Positions 8,629 through 16,794 of a DNA stretch of 46,335 bases are shown here, one piece after another. Position 1 is the first letter of the stretch. Each line of letters starts with the position of its first letter. The stretch covers positions 1 through 46,335 of the forward strand of contig CAKVLS010000008.1 of assembly GCA_934757865.1 (NCBI GenBank), given 5' to 3'. The notes below the pieces were generated by a model. That model was not told where the DNA came from. It saw only the letters and a program-made list of their open reading frames with translations, and searched no databases. This DNA comes from an uncultured Clostridia bacterium (GTDB lineage: Bacteria > Bacillota > Clostridia > Christensenellales > UBA1242). The position numbers and the translations under genes are program-made.

Positions 8629-11061
8629 TTGAACAACATTATTACAGATATTGAGGCACTATCTCTTATCCAAAAGAAACTAGAAAGATATTATAACACC
8701 TCTATCAAAGAAGCATCTACCGAGCAACTATACAAGACACTTGCTATGATAGTAAAAGATATTTTGCTTGAGAGAAAAAATCAATTCCATCAAAGAACAA
8801 AAAAAGCCAATGCAAAAAGAGTTCATTACCTATGTATGGAGTTCTTGCTAGGTAGAACTTTGAAGGCAAGCTTATTCAATTTAGGACTAGACGAAGTATT
8901 TACCGAAGCCCTAAAAAATAGAGGTATCGACATTAACGATATCTACGAAGAAGAGCCAGACGCAGGTCTTGGCAACGGCGGACTTGGTAGACTAGCTGCA
9001 TGCTTTATGGACGCATTAGCTACTCTTGACTACCCAGCTATGGGACACTGTATTAGATATGATTATGGACTATTTAGACAAAAAATCGTTGAAGGCAACC
9101 AAATAGAACTTCCGGATAGCTGGCTACCAGGCGGCGAGGTTTGGCTAGAACCTCGTAAAGATAAATCAGTTATTGTTAGATTTGATGGATATATCAAAGA
9201 AACTATGGACAGCGAAGGTCATATGGTGCCTGAGTACTATGACTACACAGAGGTTGAGGCATATCCTTATGATATGTTCCTAAGCGGTTATGACTGCGAA
9301 GCTGTTAGCACACTAAGACTATGGCAAGCTAAGAGTATTGCTAAGTTTGATATGAGCAAGTTTAGCCAAGGTGAGTATATGCAAGCGCTAGCTCAAGATA
9401 ACGAAGCTGAGCTTATAAGCAAAGTTTTGTATCCATCTGACGACAACAGCGCCGGGAAATCTCTAAGACTAAAACAACAATATTTCTTAGTATCAGCTGC
9501 TCTTCAAGAGATAGTTTCTACTCATGTTAGAAGATACAAGAATATTACACTACTTCCTGAATATGTAGCAATACATATCAATGATACACACCCAACACTA
9601 GCTATTCCAGAGCTTATGCGTATACTTATGGATGAGCATAAACTTGGTTGGGACGAAGCTTGGGATATAGTTAAGAGAACTTTTGCCTATACTAACCACA
9701 CAGTACTAGTAGAAGCATTGGAGACTTGGAACGAGGATCTTATTGAGAGAAGACTTCCTCGTATCTACCAAATAATCAAAGAAATCAACAGAAGATTTTG
9801 TGCAGAGCTTTTTGATAAATTCAACGGCTCTAACCTTGACGAAATCGAGAAGATGGCAATCATATCTAAGCACACTATCAAGATGGCAAATCTATGTATA
9901 GTTGCTTGTCACAAAGTAAATGGCGTTTCAAAACTTCACTCTGATATTTTGAAAAATCACATCTTTAGTGATTTTAGTAGATTGTACCCTGACAAATTCA
10001 CTAATGTAACTAATGGTATTGCCCATCGTAGATGGCTATGTCAGAGCAACCCAGAGCTAGCTAAACTAATAACTAGCAAGATAGGTGAAGGCTACTACAA
10101 GAACGCTGATGAGCTAAAAGGCATGCTAAAATATGTCGATGACAAAAATGTTCTCGCAGAGCTTGAGAAGATTAAACATGGTAACAAAGTTGCCTTTGCT
10201 AAACTTCTAGAAAAGCACCAAGGTGTAAAGGTAGACCCAGATAGCCGTTTTGATGTCCAAATCAAGCGTATCCATGAGTACAAGAGACAACTAATGAACG
10301 CTCTTAAGATTATCCACCTATATAGACTTTTGAAAGAGAACCCAGAGATGGACTTCACCCCTCAAACTTTCTTCTTCGGTGGTAAGGCTGCGCCATCATA
10401 TTATATGGCTAAGAGAATTATCAAACTTATCAACCAAATAGCTGCTGATATTGATAAAGACCCAGTTATCTCTAAGAAGCTAAAAGTAGTATTTATCGAG
10501 AACTATTCTGTAACTATAGCCGAGGCACTTATTCCAGCTAGTGAAGTTTCTGAGCAAATTTCTCTTGCCGGCAAAGAAGCTAGCGGTACAAGTAATATGA
10601 AGTTTATGATAAATGGCGCAATCACACTAGGCACTCTAGACGGAGCTAATGTCGAGATAAAAGAGTCTTGCGGAGACGGCAATATCTTTATCTTCGGTAT
10701 GACAGCTGACGAAGTAGACAAAGCTTGGAAACTAGGCTATGAGCCAAAGCGTTTTTATGAGAAGAACGAAAATATTCACAAAGTCATAGATATGTTAAGA
10801 GAGGGCTTCAATGGCGAGAGCTTTAATGATATAGCTGAGTACCTACTTAATAGCGGTAGTGTTCCAGACCCATATATGTGTCTTGCAGACTTTGATAGTT
10901 ATTTAGACGCATATCATAAGATGGACGAAGCTTACAAAGATAAGAAGAAATGGAACAAGATGAGCCTTAACAATATAGCAACAGCAGGTTTCTTTGCTGC
11001 CGATAGAAGTATCGAAAAGTATGCAAAAGAAATTTGGGGCTTGTCAAGATATGGCAAATAA
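8629..11061 (+). CDS. glgP: Glycogen/alpha-glucan phosphorylase
   Basis: GlgP uses phosphate and pyridoxal phosphate to release glucose-1-phosphate from glycogen (GT35). The 810-residue length is typical. Signature stretches include EPDAGLGNGGLGRLAACFMDA, IHINDTHPTLAIPELMR, VFIENYSVTIAEALIPASE and EASGTSNMKF, where K658 should carry the PLP. The start codon is TTG, 8629, preceded by AAGGAG, 10 nt after glgA. It shares the operon with glgB and glgA. A strong hairpin follows the stop codon and may reduce transcription into the next gene. Confidence 0.96.
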   Translation: MNNIITDIEALSLIQKKLERYYNTSIKEASTEQLYKTLAMIVKDILLERKNQFHQRTKKANAKRVHYLCMEFLLGRTLKASLFNLGLDEVFTEALKNRGIDINDIYEEEPDAGLGNGGLGRLAACFMDALATLDYPAMGHCIRYDYGLFRQKIVEGNQIELPDSWLPGGEVWLEPRKDKSVIVRFDGYIKETMDSEGHMVPEYYDYTEVEAYPYDMFLSGYDCEAVSTLRLWQAKSIAKFDMSKFSQGEYMQALAQDNEAELISKVLYPSDDNSAGKSLRLKQQYFLVSAALQEIVSTHVRRYKNITLLPEYVAIHINDTHPTLAIPELMRILMDEHKLGWDEAWDIVKRTFAYTNHTVLVEALETWNEDLIERRLPRIYQIIKEINRRFCAELFDKFNGSNLDEIEKMAIISKHTIKMANLCIVACHKVNGVSKLHSDILKNHIFSDFSRLYPDKFTNVTNGIAHRRWLCQSNPELAKLITSKIGEGYYKNADELKGMLKYVDDKNVLAELEKIKHGNKVAFAKLLEKHQGVKVDPDSRFDVQIKRIHEYKRQLMNALKIIHLYRLLKENPEMDFTPQTFFFGGKAAPSYYMAKRIIKLINQIAADIDKDPVISKKLKVVFIENYSVTIAEALIPASEVSEQISLAGKEASGTSNMKFMINGAITLGTLDGANVEIKESCGDGNIFIFGMTADEVDKAWKLGYEPKRFYEKNENIHKVIDMLREGFNGESFNDIAEYLLNSGSVPDPYMCLADFDSYLDAYHKMDEAYKDKKKWNKMSLNNIATAGFFAADRSIEKYAKEIWGLSRYGK

Positions 11062-11067
11062 TAATAG

Positions 11068-11095
11068 TTAGCACACTTTTTTGTGTGCTAATTTT
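11068..11095 (+). terminator. Intra-operon hairpin (possible partial terminator)
   Basis: Perfect 9-bp arms TTAGCACAC (11068-11076) and GTGTGCTAA (11083-11091) enclose a T6 loop and are followed by only TTTTG. The RBS of the next gene begins 10 nt later. It is either a leaky terminator or an mRNA-stability element. Confidence 0.6.
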
Positions 11096-11107
11096 GTATG
11101 AGGAAAT

Positions 11108-12946
11108 ATGGAAAGAATTTTAGTATATAACCCAATGTACGACAAAACACCACAAGGTGGAGCATTAAAATATTCTGTTATAAGATTTGAGCTTAAGATA
11201 GAAAAAAGTTACGCCTTATCTCTTGATGGCGTATATCTTGTGATAGGAAAAGACGGCTACGAAACATATAAAGAAAAGATGATTCAAGAGACTTCTACCG
11301 AGCAATACGCAAGATTTGTCGTAACTAAGACGCTAGAACATACGGGCGTATTTTGGTACTACTTTGAGATTGACCAAAAAGACGGCAAAAAATACTTTTT
11401 GGAACAGGGCGAAGACCTTAATGCTGTTAGTTGCGACAAGGTAACTAATAGATTTTTGCAGCTTGTTACAAGACCACAGACAGAGCTTGACAATTTTTAT
11501 GGCGGCATTATGTACCATATTTTTGTCGATAGATTTTGCAAAAAAGATGTCAACGAAAAAGCTTATCAAGGCAAAGTTTTAAGACAGGACTGGGGCGGAG
11601 AGGTTAATAGTTATATTGACCAAAAAGTAATACTTAATAACGAGTTCTTTGGTGGCAACTTCCAAGGTATAATATCCAAACTAGACTACCTAAAATCTCT
11701 TGGAGTAACAACTATTTATCTAAGTCCAATAGGCAGCTCAAATAGTAACCACAAGTACGACACTGCCGATTACCTAAAAGTTGCCGAAGAGTTTGGTGGA
11801 GAAGAAGATTTTAGAAAATTAACTTGCGAGGCCGCAAAAAAAGGTGTCGGCATAATAATAGATGGCGTTTATAATCATACCGGAGCGGATAGTGTGTACT
11901 TTGATATGTACGGCAAGTACAACACACTAGGCGCTTACGAGAGTAAGGATAGCCCATATTATGATTGGTATAACTTTACCAAATACCCAACAGAATATGA
12001 TTGCTGGTGGGGTGTTAAGATTTTGCCTTCTATCAAAAAAGATAGCAAATCTTTTCAAGACTTTATCTGCGATAAGGTTTTGCCATATTACTTTAATATG
12101 GGGGCTACGGGCATAAGATTTGATGTCGTAGACGAGCTATCTAATGAGTTTTTGGAAAAGATAGCAACAACAACAAGAATAATAAAAAAAGACGCCGTTC
12201 TAATAGGCGAGGTGTGGGAAGACGCATCTAACAAACTTGCTTATGGCATTAAGAAAAAATATTTTGAGCACAACCTACTAAACTCTGTTATGAATTACCC
12301 AATCAAAGACGCAATCATAGAGTATGCTTTGACAGGTAACGAAGATAGCTTTGTTTATAATATAAGACTCATAAAAGACCACTACCCAAAAGAAGTTCAA
12401 GACGCCCTAATGAATATACTAGGCACTCACGATACTAAGAGAATACTATCAGTGCTAGGGACCGGAAGAAATGAGAGAGATTCGTCTTATAGGAAGACTT
12501 GTTATAAGCTAACAAAAGATGAGAGAACTCTTGCTATAAGTAGATTAAAGATTGCTTCACTTTTGCAATTTACTATCATGGGCGTGCCTTGTATCTACTA
12601 TGGCGATGAGGTAGGCTTGGAGGGTGACAACGACCCATATAACAGAAGATGCTTCCCATGGGACAACATAGACGAAGAACTTCTTAGCTGGTATAGGACT
12701 TTGGCTGAGATTAGAAAAAATCCTGTTTTTAAGACTGGCGACTTCAATATTCTTTATAGCGGCGAGGGCGTAATAGTTTACGAGCGTATAGATGATACAA
12801 GTAGAGTCCTTGTGCTTGTTAACAATGGCGAGTACCCATTTGAGGCCAAGATTGAGAACTTGATGAAGAATATGCTAACAGGCGAGCTTACTATAGGAGA
12901 TATAGTAGTCGCAAAAAATAGCTTCTGCGTATTCGAAAAAGTTTAG
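11108..12946 (+). CDS. GH13 alpha-amylase family glycosidase (cyclomaltodextrinase/neopullulanase-like)
   Basis: This 612-residue cytoplasmic enzyme hydrolyses alpha-glucans or maltodextrins. About 130 N-terminal residues form a beta-rich domain like those of maltogenic amylases and cyclomaltodextrinases. The GH13 barrel follows from MYHIFVDRFC. The four conserved regions are visible: DGVYNHTG, GIRFDVVDE (nucleophile Asp), IGEVWED (acid/base Glu) and LGTHDTKR. IMGVPCIYYGDEVGLEG is also typical. There is no signal peptide, so it acts inside the cell. The RBS is GAGGAAAT. As the last gene of the glycogen operon it probably degrades debranched or phosphorylase-limit glucans. The precise activity (neopullulanase, maltogenic amylase or maltodextrin glucosidase) is uncertain. 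Confidence 0.9.
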   Translation: MERILVYNPMYDKTPQGGALKYSVIRFELKIEKSYALSLDGVYLVIGKDGYETYKEKMIQETSTEQYARFVVTKTLEHTGVFWYYFEIDQKDGKKYFLEQGEDLNAVSCDKVTNRFLQLVTRPQTELDNFYGGIMYHIFVDRFCKKDVNEKAYQGKVLRQDWGGEVNSYIDQKVILNNEFFGGNFQGIISKLDYLKSLGVTTIYLSPIGSSNSNHKYDTADYLKVAEEFGGEEDFRKLTCEAAKKGVGIIIDGVYNHTGADSVYFDMYGKYNTLGAYESKDSPYYDWYNFTKYPTEYDCWWGVKILPSIKKDSKSFQDFICDKVLPYYFNMGATGIRFDVVDELSNEFLEKIATTTRIIKKDAVLIGEVWEDASNKLAYGIKKKYFEHNLLNSVMNYPIKDAIIEYALTGNEDSFVYNIRLIKDHYPKEVQDALMNILGTHDTKRILSVLGTGRNERDSSYRKTCYKLTKDERTLAISRLKIASLLQFTIMGVPCIYYGDEVGLEGDNDPYNRRCFPWDNIDEELLSWYRTLAEIRKNPVFKTGDFNILYSGEGVIVYERIDDTSRVLVLVNNGEYPFEAKIENLMKNMLTGELTIGDIVVAKNSFCVFEKV

Positions 12947-12972
12947 CCAAAAGTTAAATATTTTCATATATT

Positions 12973-13008
12973 AAAAGTAGTAATGTTGTTTACTACTTTT
13001 TTTATTTA
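12973..13008 (+). terminator. Terminator of the glycogen operon
   Basis: Perfect 11-bp arms AAAAGTAGTAA (12973-12983) and TTACTACTTTT (12990-13000) with a 6-nt loop are followed by TTTATTTATT. Confidence 0.9.
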
Positions 13009-13038
13009 TTAAACATTGCTTGTTAGGGCATAATTTAG

Positions 13039-13067
13039 TTGTTATTTTTTTTATATTGTTATAAAAT
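13039..13067 (+). promoter_or_regulatory. Promoter of marR-cysS
   Basis: TTGTTA (13039-13044) lies 17 nt before TAAAAT (13062-13067). The TTG that could serve as an upstream start codon of the MarR frame is this -35 box. Confidence 0.7.
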
Positions 13068-13076
13068 AATAACAAT
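13055..13076. promoter_or_regulatory. Likely MarR operator over the -10 box
   Basis: Perfect inverted repeats ATTGTTAT (13055-13062) and ATAACAAT (13069-13076) are separated by 6 nt and cover the -10 region. A third TTGTTAT half-site is at 13039-13045 over the -35 box. The arrangement suits autorepression by the adjacent MarR protein; this is inferred from position and symmetry. Confidence 0.6.
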
Positions 13077-13086
13077 AGGAGTTTCT

Positions 13087-13509
13087 ATGGATAAGAATGA
13101 TTTTGCAAAGAACATACTAATGCTTAATATTCTTAGCGAGTCAGCCCTTGAGTGTGGCGGAGACGACAACAAAAAGAACTTTTTCCCAGCTAGCGACAAG
13201 ATTTTATTCTTGGTAGACAGCTACGAGAGAGTTTCGCCTACTTTTTTGACCCAAAAACTAAGAATAGCCAAGTCTAACATGGCACTTATGTGCAAAAAAC
13301 TTATAAAAGACGGCTATCTTGTCCAAACTTTGGATTTGAAAGATAAAAGAATTGTTTATTATAACCTTACAAGTGTCGGTAAAAGTTATTTGACTGAAAA
13401 ACTTAGCGAGATTCAAAACAATTTAGAGTCAGTCTGTATGACCGACAACATTGACAATATCAATAGTTGTATTATGGACACAAACGAAATGTTATCAAAG
13501 AGGTTTTAG
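13087..13509 (+). CDS. MarR family transcriptional regulator
   Basis: This 140-residue protein has the MarR winged helix. The helix-turn-helix lies in SPTFLTQKLRIAKSNMALMCKKLIKDGYL, followed by the wing LDLKDKRIVYYNLTSVGKSYL (about residues 57-104), and is flanked by dimerisation helices. The start was set at ATG 13087, which has TAGGAG 6 nt upstream; upstream in-frame codons lie in the promoter. The gene is followed after 2 nt by cysS, whose RBS lies inside the marR 3' end, so the two are co-transcribed. The inducer and regulon are unknown. A link to cysteine or thiol status is only suggested by the cysS neighbour. Confidence 0.85.
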   Translation: MDKNDFAKNILMLNILSESALECGGDDNKKNFFPASDKILFLVDSYERVSPTFLTQKLRIAKSNMALMCKKLIKDGYLVQTLDLKDKRIVYYNLTSVGKSYLTEKLSEIQNNLESVCMTDNIDNINSCIMDTNEMLSKRF

Positions 13510-13511
13510 AA

Positions 13512-14894
13512 ATGATTAAATTATATAATTCACTTACAAAAAGAGTAGAAGAGTTTAAGCCACTTAATGAGGGGCTAATCAAAATGTATACTTGCGGCCC
13601 TACAGTATACTACTATCCACATATAGGCAATATGAGAGCATATATTTTTATGGATAGTTTAAGAAGGGTGCTAAAATATAACGGCTACAAACTAGACGGC
13701 GTTATGAACATAACAGATGTAGGACACCTAACTAGTGATGAAGATGACGGCGATGACAAGATGGAAGTCTCAGCCAAAAGAGAGAACAAGAGCCCTTATG
13801 AGATAGCCAAATACTATACAGACATATTCTTTAATGACCTAAAAAGCCTAAATATTGATATCCCGGAGCATATCACTCCAGCGACTCAATATATTAAGCA
13901 AATGATAGACTTTATCAAGATTTTGGAAGAAAAAGGTTATACTTACAGAATTTCAGACGGCATTTATTTTGACGTTAAAAAATTCCGTGGTTATGGTGCT
14001 CTTAGTGGTAAAGACCTAGACAAAGTCGGCGTCACAAGAGTAGGCGAAAATGAAGAAAAACACCACCCATTTGACTTTGCACTTTGGAAGTTTGTCCCAG
14101 ACAATCATATTATGAAATGGGACAGCCCATGGGGCGTAGGTTGCCCAGGCTGGCATATAGAGTGCTCAGCAATGGGTAGAGATATCTTAGGAGATAGATT
14201 TGATATCCATACTGGCGGTATAGACCACTTGCCAGTTCACCATGAGAACGAAATCGCCCAAAACGATTGTGCTGCTGGACATAAAGTAGTAGAAAGATGG
14301 ATGCATAACGAATTTGTACAAGTAGACGGCGGAAAAATGAGCAAGAGCCTAGGCAATATTTATACTCTAAAAGAGCTTGCCGAAATGGGATATTCTCCAA
14401 TGGTATTCAAGTACTTCTGCCTAAATACTTATTATGGCAAAAAGATTAACTTCACATTTGATGCGATGAAATCTGCAAAAGCATCTCTAAAAAATATGTA
14501 CAAACTTCTTGCCGAGCACAAAACATCTAATGCTAAGACTCCTAAGGAAACTTTGGACAAATATAGCAAGGAATTTTTGGAGGCAATCAATGACGACCTA
14601 AATACACCTCTTGCACTAGGCGTACTTTGGACTATGCTAAAAAATGAACCAAAGAGCAAAGATATCTATGGCTTAGCAATACACTTTGACGAGGCACTAG
14701 GACTAAGACTTGCAGATGGCGATATGGACGAAAAAGAGCCAATCCCACAAGAAGTAGTTGACATAGCAGAAAAAAGACTTGTCGCTAGAAAGAACAAAGA
14801 CTGGGCAATGAGTGATAAATTAAGAGAGGAATTAACCGCACTCGGCTACTCAATCAAAGATAGCAAAGACGGATATTCAATAGAAAAAATTTAA
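13512..14894 (+). CDS. cysS: Cysteinyl-tRNA synthetase
   Basis: CysRS charges tRNA-Cys with cysteine. The 460-residue protein shows the zinc and cysteine site MYTCGPTVYYYPHIGN (HIGH-type signature), CPGWHIECSAMG, the HTGGIDHLPVHHENEIAQ stretch and the KMSKS loop GGKMSKSLGN. ATG 13512 was chosen because the conserved N-terminus starts MIKLYNSLTK and an AAGAGG RBS lies 8 nt upstream. The longer open frame only overlaps marR. No T-box leader is present; control seems to come through the upstream MarR promoter. Confidence 0.96.
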   Translation: MIKLYNSLTKRVEEFKPLNEGLIKMYTCGPTVYYYPHIGNMRAYIFMDSLRRVLKYNGYKLDGVMNITDVGHLTSDEDDGDDKMEVSAKRENKSPYEIAKYYTDIFFNDLKSLNIDIPEHITPATQYIKQMIDFIKILEEKGYTYRISDGIYFDVKKFRGYGALSGKDLDKVGVTRVGENEEKHHPFDFALWKFVPDNHIMKWDSPWGVGCPGWHIECSAMGRDILGDRFDIHTGGIDHLPVHHENEIAQNDCAAGHKVVERWMHNEFVQVDGGKMSKSLGNIYTLKELAEMGYSPMVFKYFCLNTYYGKKINFTFDAMKSAKASLKNMYKLLAEHKTSNAKTPKETLDKYSKEFLEAINDDLNTPLALGVLWTMLKNEPKSKDIYGLAIHFDEALGLRLADGDMDEKEPIPQEVVDIAEKRLVARKNKDWAMSDKLREELTALGYSIKDSKDGYSIEKI

Positions 14895-14911
14895 TAAGGA
14901 GGAAGATTTTG

Positions 14912-15268
14912 ATGAAAGGTATAAAAGATAATGTAGCTAAAGTTATTTTGTGGTTAAGCGGCTACCTTAACATAATTGTATTTGCATTAACAGGCGGCTA
15001 TGTATGGCTAAAAACTGATAATGATGAGCTAAAAGGCGAAGCAAAGAAAGTATTTATTGTAACACTAATATTCACACTTGTTGACATCGCATTAAGACTA
15101 TATTATATCATTATGAATATGGCCAACATGCTAACAGGTGACGCATACAAATTTTATAGCTTGCTAGGCAATATTTCATCACTTGCAAAAATCGCAGTAT
15201 TCTTAATCTTTGGACTAATCGCATTTTTTAGTGGTAAAAAATCCAAAGAAGAAAAGACACAAGAATAA
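14912..15268 (+). CDS. Small membrane protein, three transmembrane segments
   Basis: This 118-residue protein is not recognised. Hydrophobic segments lie at about 10-30, 46-68 and 84-104, and the tail is charged (KKSKEEKTQE). A TTG at 14909 and an ATG at 14912 are adjacent; AAGGAGGA at 14896-14903 fits the ATG. It begins 17 nt after cysS and ends at a terminator, so it is the last gene of the marR-cysS unit. Function unknown. Confidence 0.7.
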   Translation: MKGIKDNVAKVILWLSGYLNIIVFALTGGYVWLKTDNDELKGEAKKVFIVTLIFTLVDIALRLYYIIMNMANMLTGDAYKFYSLLGNISSLAKIAVFLIFGLIAFFSGKKSKEEKTQE

Positions 15269-15284
15269 TAGTTAATTAAATAAG

Positions 15285-15318
15285 ACTAGGGCATTATTAT
15301 AGATGCTCTAGTTTTTTA
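15285..15318 (+). terminator. Terminator after the marR-cysS unit
   Basis: Arms ACTAGGGCAT (15285-15294) and ATGCTCTAGT (15303-15312), with one GU pair, are followed by a T run. Confidence 0.85.
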
Positions 15319-15328
15319 TTATTTTTTG

Positions 15329-15357
15329 GCATAATATAGGTGCTTGTCTCATAGGTT
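15329..15357 (+). promoter_or_regulatory. Possible sigma-E (sporulation) promoter of yabPQ
   Basis: GCATAAT (15329-15335), 14 nt, then CATAGGTT (15350-15357) resembles the sigma-E consensus of Bacillus (KMATATT, N14, CATACAHT) at 6 of 7 and 6 of 8 positions. yabP and yabQ are sigma-E genes in Bacillus subtilis. No good sigma-A promoter is seen. The match is by eye. Confidence 0.4.
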
Positions 15358-15380
15358 ATAAAAAAAGGAGATTTTTTATA

Positions 15381-15665
15381 ATGGCAGACGAAAATAAAGA
15401 CGAAAAGAAAACTTTTGCCGAGAGCAAAGTCACAATGATAAATAGAACCAACTTAGCAATCACTGGGGTTGAGAGAGTAGTTTCTTCGACTAATAGCTTA
15501 GTTAATCTAAAAGTTGCCGGCACACCTATGTGTGTAGAAGGCACTAATCTATCTGTCGCAAAACTAGATGTTGACCAAGGCGTCATTGTCTTAGAGGGTA
15601 CAGTCAACGCTATTCGTTATGGGCAAGGCAAAAAAGCCCCTATCTTTAAGAGAATATTTAAGTAA
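15381..15665 (+). CDS. yabP: Sporulation protein YabP
   Basis: This 94-residue protein belongs to the YabP/YqfC family needed for endospore formation in Bacillus, made in the mother cell. The family pattern is clear: an NRTNLAITGVERVVSS strand, a VAGTPMCVEGTNLSVAKLDVDQGVIVLEGTV core and a final IRY. The RBS is AAGGAG. Its TAA overlaps the ATG of yabQ by one base (TAATG), indicating translational coupling. The order yabP-yabQ-divIC matches Bacillus and supports the assignment. Confidence 0.88.
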   Translation: MADENKDEKKTFAESKVTMINRTNLAITGVERVVSSTNSLVNLKVAGTPMCVEGTNLSVAKLDVDQGVIVLEGTVNAIRYGQGKKAPIFKRIFK

Positions 15666-16015
15666 TGTTTCTTGACAATTTATCTTACAATATGTGCTTT
15701 TGCACAATGCTGTATCTAGGCATATTGATAGGTGTTCTGTATGAAATAACTGTTTTCATCTCAAAAATTGTTAAAAATAACATAGTTTTTAGGCAAATTT
15801 TTGACGGGATAGTTGTTTTTGTTGCGGGGCTTGTGTTTATCGTGACTATCAACAAGCTGGGTAATGGATATTTTAGACTGTTTTTTGTGATAGGGTATTT
15901 GCTAGGATTTTGGCTGGAGCGAACAAGTATAGGTTTTTTAGTTGCCAAAATTTGCGAGTTTGTTTATAATAAAGGCATAAAAGTACTCAAAGTTATCAGG
16001 AGGAAAAAGCCTTGA
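15665..16015 (+). CDS. yabQ: Spore cortex biosynthesis membrane protein YabQ
   Basis: This 116-residue, mostly hydrophobic protein resembles YabQ, a mother-cell membrane protein required for spore cortex formation in Bacillus. About four hydrophobic segments are visible (9-29, 43-62, 68-90 and a C-terminal stretch), with the short cytoplasmic KIVRRKKP-like basic end. Sequence similarity alone is weak; the position between yabP and divIC is the main support. Its TGA overlaps the TTG start of divIC. Confidence 0.8.
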   Translation: MFLDNLSYNMCFCTMLYLGILIGVLYEITVFISKIVKNNIVFRQIFDGIVVFVAGLVFIVTINKLGNGYFRLFFVIGYLLGFWLERTSIGFLVAKICEFVYNKGIKVLKVIRRKKP

Positions 16016-16284
16016 CACAAGAAAAGTTAAAAAATATCGTAAAACTAGTAACTGCTGGTGCTATCATATTGCTTGCTATTCTTCTTATCTCGCTTACTTA
16101 TCAATTTGTAGTTTTGAGCAATTTGAAGAGGCAAAAGGCAGCCCTTGATGCTAATATCAATTCTTTGACCAATTACAACACTGAGCTTAATAACGAGCTA
16201 GAGTATTTTGGCAACAGCGAGGCACTAGAAGATTATTTCCGCCTTAATGGTTACGGAAAAGATGGAGATGTTTTGTATAGATAA
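16012..16284 (+). CDS. divIC: Septum formation initiator, DivIC/FtsB-like
   Basis: This 90-residue bitopic protein has the DivIC layout: a short cytoplasmic start, one transmembrane helix (about 12-34) and then a coiled coil (LSNLKRQKAALDANINSLTNYNTELNNELEYF, in two visible halves). It ends in a short tail containing DYFRLNGYGKDGDVLYR. DivIC works with FtsL and DivIB in the divisome. The start is TTG 16012 with AGGAGG upstream, overlapping the yabQ stop. The synteny supports the call. Confidence 0.87.
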   Translation: MTQEKLKNIVKLVTAGAIILLAILLISLTYQFVVLSNLKRQKAALDANINSLTNYNTELNNELEYFGNSEALEDYFRLNGYGKDGDVLYR

Positions 16285-16291
16285 TATATAG

Positions 16292-16320
16292 CCGCAGGTT
16301 ACTAAACTTGCGGTTTTTTT
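16292..16320 (+). terminator. Terminator after divIC
   Basis: Arms CCGCAGGTT (16292-16300) and AACTTGCGG (16305-16313), one GU pair, 4-nt loop, then T7. Confidence 0.9.
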
Positions 16321-16366
16321 GTCAAAAAAATCTTTTAGTGCTTGTAAACTTTTTCGGGCAAAAGGG

Positions 16367-16395
16367 TTGACAAAGACTTTTTTATATAATATAAT
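16367..16395 (+). promoter_or_regulatory. Perfect consensus promoter of the tRNA operon
   Basis: TTGACA (16367-16372), 17 nt, TATAAT (16390-16395): both hexamers and the spacing are exact sigma-A consensus. Transcription would start about 20 nt before tRNA-fMet. Confidence 0.95.
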
Positions 16396-16423
16396 AGCAA
16401 AGTCTATGAATAGTAGGCTTTAT

Positions 16424-16500
<77 letters not shown>

Positions 16501-16532
16501 TTTTTATTACTAAAGATTATCTTTGGTGATAT

Positions 16533-16609
16533 GGCGGCGTAGCTTAGTTGGTTATAGCGATCGGTTCATACCCGATAGGTCGTAGGTTCGAATCCCACCG
16601 CCGCTACCA
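16533..16609 (+). tRNA. tRNA-Met elongator (CAT)
   Basis: A 77-nt cloverleaf with acceptor GGCGGCG, anticodon loop TTCATAC and encoded CCA. It resembles the Bacillus elongator tRNA-Met closely, including the G1-U72 pair, so tRNA-Ile2 (lysidine type) is less likely. Confidence 0.92.
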
Positions 16610-16611
16610 AC

Positions 16612-16686
16612 GGTCTCATGGTCAATCGGTTAAGACATCGCCCTTTCACGGCGAAGTGAGGAGTTCGACTCTCCTTGAGATCACCA
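16612..16686 (+). tRNA. tRNA-Glu (TTC)
   Basis: A 75-nt cloverleaf with acceptor GGTCTCA, anticodon loop CTTTCAC (TTC) and encoded CCA, 2 nt after tRNA-Met. Third member of the operon. Confidence 0.96.
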
Positions 16687-16688
16687 AT

Positions 16689-16718
16689 AAAAAAGACGCA
16701 TCTCACAGCGTCTTTTTT
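16689..16718 (+). terminator. Terminator of the tRNA operon
   Basis: Arms AAAAAAGACGC (16689-16699) and GCGTCTTTTTT (16708-16718) with an 8-nt loop. Confidence 0.9.
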
Positions 16719-16794
16719 GTTGTATTTTATTGCCTATATGATAATAAACTTAAACTGCTTGTGTTTGTTTTTAATATAAAAATTTGCACAAGAG

